Positions 7,819-12,483 of a stretch of DNA of 12,483 nucleotides are shown piece after piece (within the stretch, counting starts at the first letter, position 1; each line of letters starts with the position of its first letter). The stretch spans positions 1 to 12,483 of the forward strand of contig DQIO01000274.1 in NCBI GenBank assembly GCA_020793555.1, in the 5' to 3' direction. This DNA is from Methanosarcinaceae archaeon. Lineage in GTDB: Archaea > Halobacteriota > Methanosarcinia > Methanosarcinales > Methanosarcinaceae. The notes beneath the pieces are model-generated. The model had not been told where the DNA came from, ran no database searches, and saw only the letters and a list, made by a program, of their open reading frames with translations. The position numbers and the translations under genes are program-made.

Positions 7819-8388
7819 TCAATATATATTCGGACGCCTGTCATCAAAGACCGGAATGGTTTTTCTAATATTATCCTTCTCGCGCATATCAATGTCATGC
7901 ACGACAATATATTCCTCATCATTTGCTTGTGCTTTGACATCTCCCCGTGCATCGATTATCATTGAGCCACCAAAGAATGTTGAGTATGGATATTTTCCTG
8001 CGCGATTGCAGACGATGTACGGGATCTGGTTCTCGATCGCGCGGGCGATGGTAAGTGTTTTCCAGTGATGTTCCTGTGGGTTTGGAAATTCGGCAATTGT
8101 TACGAGTATGTCTGCACCTGCGAGCGAAAGTTTTCTTGCGATTTCGGGGAACCGCAGTTCATAGCATATCTCAAGTCCGATGGTGAGTTCGCCCTTTTCC
8201 AGTTTGATGGGTGAGATTGTGTTCCCGCCGCAAAAATATAATTTTTTCCGGCTGAATGGGTGGATTTTTTTGTATGTGCCGGCAAGTTTGCCGGATTCGA
8301 TACAAAAACCAAGAGTAGGATTAGAATTATGGAGATTGTTTTTAGGTGCATGAGATGATAATTTTTTAAAAAGGTGAGTATTGTCACG
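7819..8388 (-). pseudogene. N-terminally truncated carbon-nitrogen hydrolase (nitrilase superfamily, omega-amidase-like)
   Basis: The minus strand reads about 189 codons from 8388 to a TGA at 7819-7821 with no ATG, GTG or TTG at the front; upstream it runs into a TGA at 8389-8391. The translation is clearly the C-terminal two thirds of a nitrilase-superfamily amidase. It contains NNLHNSNPTLGF, the catalytic Lys in GTYKKIHPF, the catalytic Cys in LEICYELRFPEIARKL, then EHHWKTLTIARAIENQIPYI and CNRAGKYPYS, and ends PVFDDRRPNIY. The N-terminal 70-90 residues, including the catalytic Glu, are absent in this frame. CYELRFPE and HHWKTL-ARAIENQ resemble omega-amidase (NIT2/YafV) members, which release ammonia from 2-oxoglutaramate-type products of transaminases. 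An aminotransferase gene lies upstream on the same strand. As it stands it should be inactive. A sequencing error alone would not supply the missing N-terminus. Confidence 0.8.
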
Positions 8389-8811
8389 TCAACTATCAAG
8401 TGTCTGATTATGAAGATAGGCCATATGGCACAATTTCAATTTTCTAAACTCCAAGATGACCGATCGGTTTCTACACAGTGCCGTCAGCGCACCGACTTAG
8501 GAACACACGCGGGCAAATTATACGTACATGCGGGTGCCGATGCTAAAAAGAAAGTCACAGCAATTGACCTAAACTAAAGAAAACGGAGCATCAGTTCCCG
8601 CTGCAAGCGGCGGATTCCACTGCTGCCAAACCCATAACCCCAAATCCAACAATGCAATTCTCATATCTGCAAATATAACGCCACTTAAAAACCGTTTTGT
8701 ATTTTGCGTTCATGGTGTAGGAACGTGCCGCGCTCTTGCTCGGTCACGTCGTTTTTTGCATCAATCTCACCTATTTCCGTCCCGCGACATTGTATTGTTG
8801 ACATGACAATA
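8379..8811. repeat. Pair of inverted, diverged 42-base arms
   Basis: Plus-strand 8379-8420 aligns without gaps to minus-strand 8811-8770 at 29 of 42 positions, beginning TATTGTCA-GTCAAC. Read as protein outward from each arm, the two are in register: SIVTSTIKCLIMKIG on plus and SIVMSTIQCRGTEIG on minus, sharing SIV-STI-C-x4-IG. They may be two decayed copies of one gene start facing each other, or the termini of a degenerate element. The match is suggestive, not strong. Confidence 0.35.
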
Positions 8812-9021
8812 GAAGCAATTGAAAATTCGATGTGTATGTAGGGCAACGCCGCGCATGCGCTGATTGTAGAACCGTTTTTATCATGCACCCATCAAACACT
8901 CTGCACCACAATCCTGCACCAGCTATACAAATACCTTGTTTTTTCCATATTGCAGCGGCCAGAAGATATACTAATCCTCTGCGCTCTTTAACAATTGAGT
9001 TGAACGCTTTGGTTTAACAAC
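8392..9021. other. About 630 bases without a convincing gene
   Basis: This stretch lies between the nitrilase remnant and the aminotransferase. All frames on both strands are broken or lack family signatures. Noted contents: a 50-codon plus-strand frame at 8425-8577 (starting MAQFQFSKLQ) with no recognisable homology and no clear ribosome binding site; a small hairpin CCGCT-GCA-AGCGG (8598-8610); a short minus frame from 8664 (MRIALLDLG) that stops after about 30 codons; and the opposite-facing arms described separately. It looks like decayed coding or inserted DNA. Confidence 0.45.
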
Positions 9022-9058
9022 TTTTGGTACAACTATTATTATAATCGTTGTACTAAAA
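9022..9058 (-). terminator. Hairpin spanning the aminotransferase stop codon
   Basis: TTTTGGTACAAC (9022-9033) and GTTGTACTAAAA (9047-9058) pair over 12 positions with one imperfect pair, around a 13-base AT loop. The stop codon of the minus-strand aminotransferase (9039-9041) lies in the loop, so the structure covers the last codons and the 3' end. It may mark the transcript end or protect it; the function is inferred. Confidence 0.35.
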
Positions 9059-10223
9059 ACTCTTCAATCCGCCTCATCCCTTCCTCAATATTTTCCAAAC
9101 TGTTGGCATAAGAAAAGCGCAAATATCCTTCCGCGCCATCCCCGAAATCAATCCCGGGCGTGACCGCCACGCCAGCATCTTCCAGAATGCGCCTACTAAG
9201 TTCAAGCGAATCCGAGCCAAACTCCCGCGCATCTGCAAGTATATAATACGCACCATCCGGCTCGCTCCTGACCTTGAATCCGATCTCACGAAGCCGCTTT
9301 AACATGTACCTGCGCCGTTTGTCATATGCTGCGACCATTTTTTGCACATGCTCCTGCGGTCCGCGCAGGGCTGCCACCCCGGCATGCTGGACAAAACTGT
9401 TGGCACAAATAAAGAAATTCTGCTGGATCTTTTGAAGGGGACGCATATAATCCAGCGGCGCGATGAGATAACCAAGCCTCCATCCCGTCATGGCGTACAA
9501 TTTTGAGAAGCCATTCAGCACAAACGCATTGTCGGTGTACTCCAAAATTGTGTGGTCTTCCGCGCCATATACCAGACCCTGATATATCTCATCCGAGATG
9601 ATTGGGACTGGATTTGATATGGGACCAGAGTCGGAGTCTGAAACATCATTGGCAACCTTTGCCAGACTTTGCAGTGTCGCAGACGATATCACATGACCTG
9701 TCGGGTTGGACGGTGAATTGATAAGGATAGCTTTGGTCTTTAAACTCATCTTCTGTGCAACAGCATCAGGTTCTAAACTAAAACCGTTCTCCTCTCGGGT
9801 ATTCACAAAAACAGGTTCGCCATCAAGATGCCTAACGAAATTCGGATAACAGGCATAATATGGATTCGCCATAACAACTTCATCGCCCTGCTCCAAAAGA
9901 GCCATAAAAACAAGCAACAACGCAGGACTCGTACCTGATGTGACGATCACCTGCTCCGGCACTAACCTGAGGTTGAATTTGTTATTGTAATACTCCACAA
10001 TAGCCTCGCGCAGTTCCAGCAGACCAAGACTGTGTGTATACTTTGTATCGCCGGACTGTATAGCGCCGGATGCCGCGTCACAGATATGCTGAGCTGTTGG
10101 GAAATCCGGCTCACCAATCTCAAGATGGATGATATTTCTCCCTTCACGTTCCAGTTCCTGTGCCCTTTCAAGCACTTCCATCACATGGAAAGGCGGGATG
10201 TTCTCGGCTTTTTTGGATAGCAT
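9039..10223 (-). CDS. Class I/II pyridoxal-phosphate aminotransferase
   Basis: A 394-residue fold-type I aminotransferase of the aspartate/aromatic aminotransferase group; its substrate cannot be told from sequence alone. Seen: IGEPDFPT (36-43), the PLP-phosphate motif SGTSPAL (96-102), N173 in SPSNPTG, D211 and Y214 in ISDEIYQGL, the Schiff-base lysine K241 in NGFSKLYAMTGWRLGY, and the carboxylate-binding R369 in YLRFSYA. All catalytic residues are present. A short Ser/Asp/Pro-rich insertion (about 192-207) sits between the helix after SPSNPTG and the DEIY strand, where relatives usually have a few residues. On the same strand downstream lies the amidase remnant, recalling the transaminase plus omega-amidase pairing. 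A strong TATA-like TTATAAAAA lies about 29 bases before the ATG and no ribosome binding site is visible, so the message is probably leaderless. Confidence 0.93.
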   Translation of the reverse strand: MLSKKAENIPPFHVMEVLERAQELEREGRNIIHLEIGEPDFPTAQHICDAASGAIQSGDTKYTHSLGLLELREAIVEYYNNKFNLRLVPEQVIVTSGTSPALLLVFMALLEQGDEVVMANPYYACYPNFVRHLDGEPVFVNTREENGFSLEPDAVAQKMSLKTKAILINSPSNPTGHVISSATLQSLAKVANDVSDSDSGPISNPVPIISDEIYQGLVYGAEDHTILEYTDNAFVLNGFSKLYAMTGWRLGYLIAPLDYMRPLQKIQQNFFICANSFVQHAGVAALRGPQEHVQKMVAAYDKRRRYMLKRLREIGFKVRSEPDGAYYILADAREFGSDSLELSRRILEDAGVAVTPGIDFGDGAEGYLRFSYANSLENIEEGMRRIEEFLVQRL

Positions 10224-10247
10224 TGTTGCTACATAATATGCTTGACC

Positions 10248-10256
10248 TTTTTATAA
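10248..10256 (-). promoter_or_regulatory. TATA box of the aminotransferase gene
   Basis: Minus-strand TTATAAAAA, centred about 29 bases before the ATG at 10223, predicts transcription starting within a few bases of the start codon. The lack of a Shine-Dalgarno sequence agrees with a leaderless transcript. Confidence 0.5.
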
Positions 10257-10583
10257 TGTATTGGTACGGCACATGAAATTGCTGTCATTAAAATAATGTG
10301 TAATTTCAACAATAATAAAAAAATGCAGTGGTGTAATTAAATATGATTTTTGGCACTGTTCCAAAATCCAGTTGTTTAATGAAGATGAAATAAAATTTCA
10401 CCGCGGAGTATGCAGAGGGCACAAAGTAATTTATCATAACTGTTTAGTCGCTTATTTTCATCCCTCTGCGTTCGCATATACCCCTTATTACAAGAAAAAT
10501 AAAAATTATTTATCTAGCCTACAATAACTTAATAACTTATGTAAGACCTATTGATAGATAAAATTTGAATGAAGATGAGTTAA
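10257..10583. other. Intergenic region between aminotransferase and OLD gene
   Basis: This divergent spacer has no gene that I can support. It is very AT-rich except for the GC-richer inverted repeat at 10401-10476. Toward the right, AATTATTTATCTA (about 10504-10516) could be a TATA element for the OLD gene, and GAAGATGAG (10571-10579) is a weak ribosome binding candidate. Confidence 0.4.
10401..10476. repeat. Long-loop inverted repeat with GCAGAGGG core
   Basis: GCAGAGGG (10412-10419) and CCCTCTGC (10462-10469) are perfectly complementary, separated by 42 AT-rich bases, with one A-T and one wobble pair extending the stem. The left arm sits in TTCACCGCGGAGTATGCAGAG (from about 10398), which resembles a dispersed CCGCAGAG/GCAGAGG-type repeat I recall from many bacterial and archaeal genomes. 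The arms are much richer in G and C than their surroundings. Family identity is from memory and unchecked. Confidence 0.45.
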
Positions 10584-12422
10584 ATGATACTAAAAAAAAT
10601 TACAATTGAAAATTATAGGAGTATTGAACACCTAGAGATTGATATTTTAGACATTGATGGACGCAAACTCCACACATTTTTTGGCATAAATGAAACTGGC
10701 AAAAGCAACATTCTCAAAGCTATTGCTTTATTGAATCCTGCTGCCACTGTAGAATATGATTCAGATTGCAATAAAAATGCAAGCAAACGCGCTGAACCAA
10801 TTGTTATGAAGTTTCTTTTTGAAACTTCTAAGCATGATAATCTCTACAAAAAAATGAAATCTTTCGACGTCAATATTGTCATGCCAAGTGAATTTCAATC
10901 TCTCAATGTCGAAAAATCTCTTGAAATTGAAAAAGTCATCAAATTTAACGATAAATCAACAAGAGAAGAATACTATGTAGTACATCCTTCCAAGGAGGAT
11001 AAAAAACGAACCGGCACGGAAAACGAACCTAAAAATCTAATTGGTGCTTTTAATGAAATTTTGATATCTGCTGTAGATCTTGTAAATGAAAAAAATATTG
11101 AAAAATTTATTAATGCAGAAGCAAAAGATTTTCTTGATAGCATAGTTCCAGAAGTCATATTTTGGGAACCTTCTGATGCACATTTGATAACAAACCAAAT
11201 AAATTTAGAACAGTTTAAACAAAATCCAGATATTTCGATTCCACTTAAACACATTTTTTATTTAGCTGGTTATAAAGAAGAAGAGATAATTAAAAATGTT
11301 GAAAGAATTCAGACTAATGGTGATATCCGAGCTGAGTTCGAAGAGGAATTATCTAATTGTATAACTAATCATATCAACAGTATTTGGCCTGAGCATGCTA
11401 TTAACATCAATGTTCGATTGGAAAATAACAACTTTTGTGAAATTTATGTAGAAGATAAGGGAGTTCATAAACAAAAATTCAATATGCAACAAAGAAGTGA
11501 TGGTTTTAAGCAATTCATTTCCATACTTTTATCACTTTCAGTTCAAAATACTACTAATCATTTAAAAAATAAAATTATTTTGCTTGATGAACCTGAAAGA
11601 AGTTTGCACCCAGGAAGCATTAAATGTCTGCGTGATGAACTATTGAATATTTCAAAAAATAATGTCATTTTGGCCTCTTCTCATTCAATTTATATGGTTG
11701 ATAAGAAAAAACTAGAAAGGCATTATACTGTAATAAAAGATAATTCAAAAACTGTTATTGAGCAAGTAAATCCTGAAAGTCCAATTCAAGATGAAGTCAT
11801 TTACAACTCCCTAGGAACATCTATTTTTGAGTTGATTGAACCAAATATGCTCATTTTTGAAGGACGGTCTGATAAAGATATATTTGATGCATTTACTAAT
11901 AAATTTAAAGAAGAGATACAACCTTTAAAAATTCAAACTATATCTGCAACTGGCACAAAGCCAATACCGAATTATGTTAAGTTCTTTCATAGCAAATTTG
12001 TTCATGGTTTTGTTGTAGTCGACTCTGATAATGATGGCCGGAATGCTATCAAGGCTATTCACCAACAAGATGCTGATTTTGACGAATCAGTGTTTGATCT
12101 AAATCAATTAGTTGATTCACAGAAAAAAGATGCAACTCTTGAAGACCTTTTGCCTGAAGAATTGGTTTTATCCTGTGCAAACAGTTATCATGGAATTAAT
12201 TTTGAATCCGCAAATGGAAATTCCATTCTTAGCCACATAAAATCAATAAAAATAAGCAATACTATACATACCGATGGAAAACTCGAAGAACTTAAGAAAT
12301 TGATAACACATAAAGTTCTTGATGATGTCAAAAAATATGATAAGGACACTCTGAAAACAAAATATCCTTTATACTTCACTTTTATGACAAATTTACATTC
12401 CAAGATTAAAGAAGTCAATTAA
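10584..12422 (+). CDS. OLD-family ATP-dependent endonuclease (ABC-type ATPase plus TOPRIM)
   Basis: A 612-residue protein with an N-terminal SMC/ABC-like ATPase domain and a C-terminal TOPRIM nuclease domain. Opening KKITIENYRSIEHLEID is typical of RecF/OLD proteins. Walker A is GINETGKS (34-41), RSDGFKQF lies in the signature region, Walker B is IILLDEPE (D335, E336) followed by RSLHP, and the H-loop is SSHS. TOPRIM residues are E426 in IFEGRSDKD, ATGTKPIP, and D480/D482 in VVVDSDNDG. Known relatives include phage P2 OLD and Gabija GajA, which cut DNA in phage defence. Here the frame is followed by a convergent gene, not by a UvrD-like helicase, so it looks like a solitary (class 1-like) OLD protein. 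Its base composition and codon use are much more AT-rich than thrC, leuS and the aminotransferase, consistent with horizontal transfer. Start choice is moderately supported by a weak GATGAG upstream. Confidence 0.93.
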   Translation: MILKKITIENYRSIEHLEIDILDIDGRKLHTFFGINETGKSNILKAIALLNPAATVEYDSDCNKNASKRAEPIVMKFLFETSKHDNLYKKMKSFDVNIVMPSEFQSLNVEKSLEIEKVIKFNDKSTREEYYVVHPSKEDKKRTGTENEPKNLIGAFNEILISAVDLVNEKNIEKFINAEAKDFLDSIVPEVIFWEPSDAHLITNQINLEQFKQNPDISIPLKHIFYLAGYKEEEIIKNVERIQTNGDIRAEFEEELSNCITNHINSIWPEHAININVRLENNNFCEIYVEDKGVHKQKFNMQQRSDGFKQFISILLSLSVQNTTNHLKNKIILLDEPERSLHPGSIKCLRDELLNISKNNVILASSHSIYMVDKKKLERHYTVIKDNSKTVIEQVNPESPIQDEVIYNSLGTSIFELIEPNMLIFEGRSDKDIFDAFTNKFKEEIQPLKIQTISATGTKPIPNYVKFFHSKFVHGFVVVDSDNDGRNAIKAIHQQDADFDESVFDLNQLVDSQKKDATLEDLLPEELVLSCANSYHGINFESANGNSILSHIKSIKISNTIHTDGKLEELKKLITHKVLDDVKKYDKDTLKTKYPLYFTFMTNLHSKIKEVN

Positions 12423-12426
12423 TATA

Positions 12427-12483
12427 TCAGATAACTGTAATAGTTCCATTCATCTGAGGCATGTCCTTCACACTAAACTTGTA
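12427..12483 (-). CDS. C-terminal tail of an unidentified gene, cut by the window edge
   Basis: The minus strand from the right edge reads 18 codons, YKFSVKDMPQMNGTITVI, and then TGA at 12427-12429, four bases beyond the OLD stop. The composition looks protein-like and richer in G and C than the OLD gene. The reading is too short to name a family. If real, it shows that the OLD gene is followed by a convergent gene and does not lead a same-strand operon. Confidence 0.4.
   Translation of the reverse strand, partial: YKFSVKDMPQMNGTITVI

Noticed and set aside
8100..8399. Open frame of 99 codons on the minus strand (starts MIVDVTILTF)
   Set aside because: It is an alternative frame over the nitrilase remnant. 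The neighbouring frame carries the catalytic motifs, and the hydrophobic stretch is a frame artefact.
8581..8640. Possible structured RNA or tRNA around the CCGCTGCAAGCGG hairpin
   Set aside because: No cloverleaf, T-loop or C/D box arrangement could be built; only a 5-base stem is present.
8685..9017. Short overlapping frames on both strands (67 and 61 codons)
   Set aside because: No motifs, no ribosome sites, mutually overlapping, and within decayed sequence. Only the small arm similarity was kept as a finding.

Overview
The window looks like chromosomal DNA of a euryarchaeon, most plausibly a methanogen or methanotroph of the Methanosarcinales. The evidence is an archaeal-type leucyl-tRNA synthetase, an archaeal zinc-ribbon threonine synthase, an archaeal zinc-ribbon KptA, TATA boxes 25-30 bases before several starts, short or absent leaders, and archaeal Shine-Dalgarno elements before thrC and leuS. 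The genus is an inference and could not be checked.

Left part (1-6274): housekeeping genes. A tandem, imperfect promoter-like repeat (about 3-108) precedes rtcA (RNA 3'-terminal phosphate cyclase), whose conserved N-terminus has no ATG, GTG or TTG in frame. Convergent to it, 18 bases away, is kptA (tRNA 2'-phosphotransferase), in which two usually conserved active-site positions are replaced. A divergent intergenic region then leads into thrC (threonine synthase) and leuS (leucyl-tRNA synthetase), which are 41 bases apart and probably co-transcribed.

Middle (6275-10223): a minus-strand accessory stretch. It holds a stand-alone AAA_14/DUF4143 ATPase with a nuclease-like C-terminal domain and palindromic sites in its promoter. 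Next come the C-terminal two thirds of a nitrilase-superfamily amidase with no start and no N-terminal catalytic Glu (a pseudogene not previously visible as one ORF because it lacks a start codon), about 630 bases of decayed or non-coding DNA, and an intact class I/II PLP aminotransferase. The aminotransferase and the lost amidase resemble the transaminase plus omega-amidase pairing known elsewhere.

Right part (10224-12483): an intergenic region of about 360 bases holds a long-loop inverted repeat with a GCAGAGGG core. It is followed by an AT-rich gene for an OLD-family ATPase/TOPRIM nuclease, a likely defence or mobile gene. No GajB/UvrD-type helicase follows in its operon position; instead, the tail of an unidentified gene on the opposite strand runs off the right edge. 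I saw no tRNA, rRNA, CRISPR array or complete insertion sequence.

I did not find a clear new multi-gene system. The best leads are the altered KptA active site beside RtcA, the rtcA start anomaly, the nitrilase decay with two opposite-facing gene heads, and the solitary OLD nuclease.
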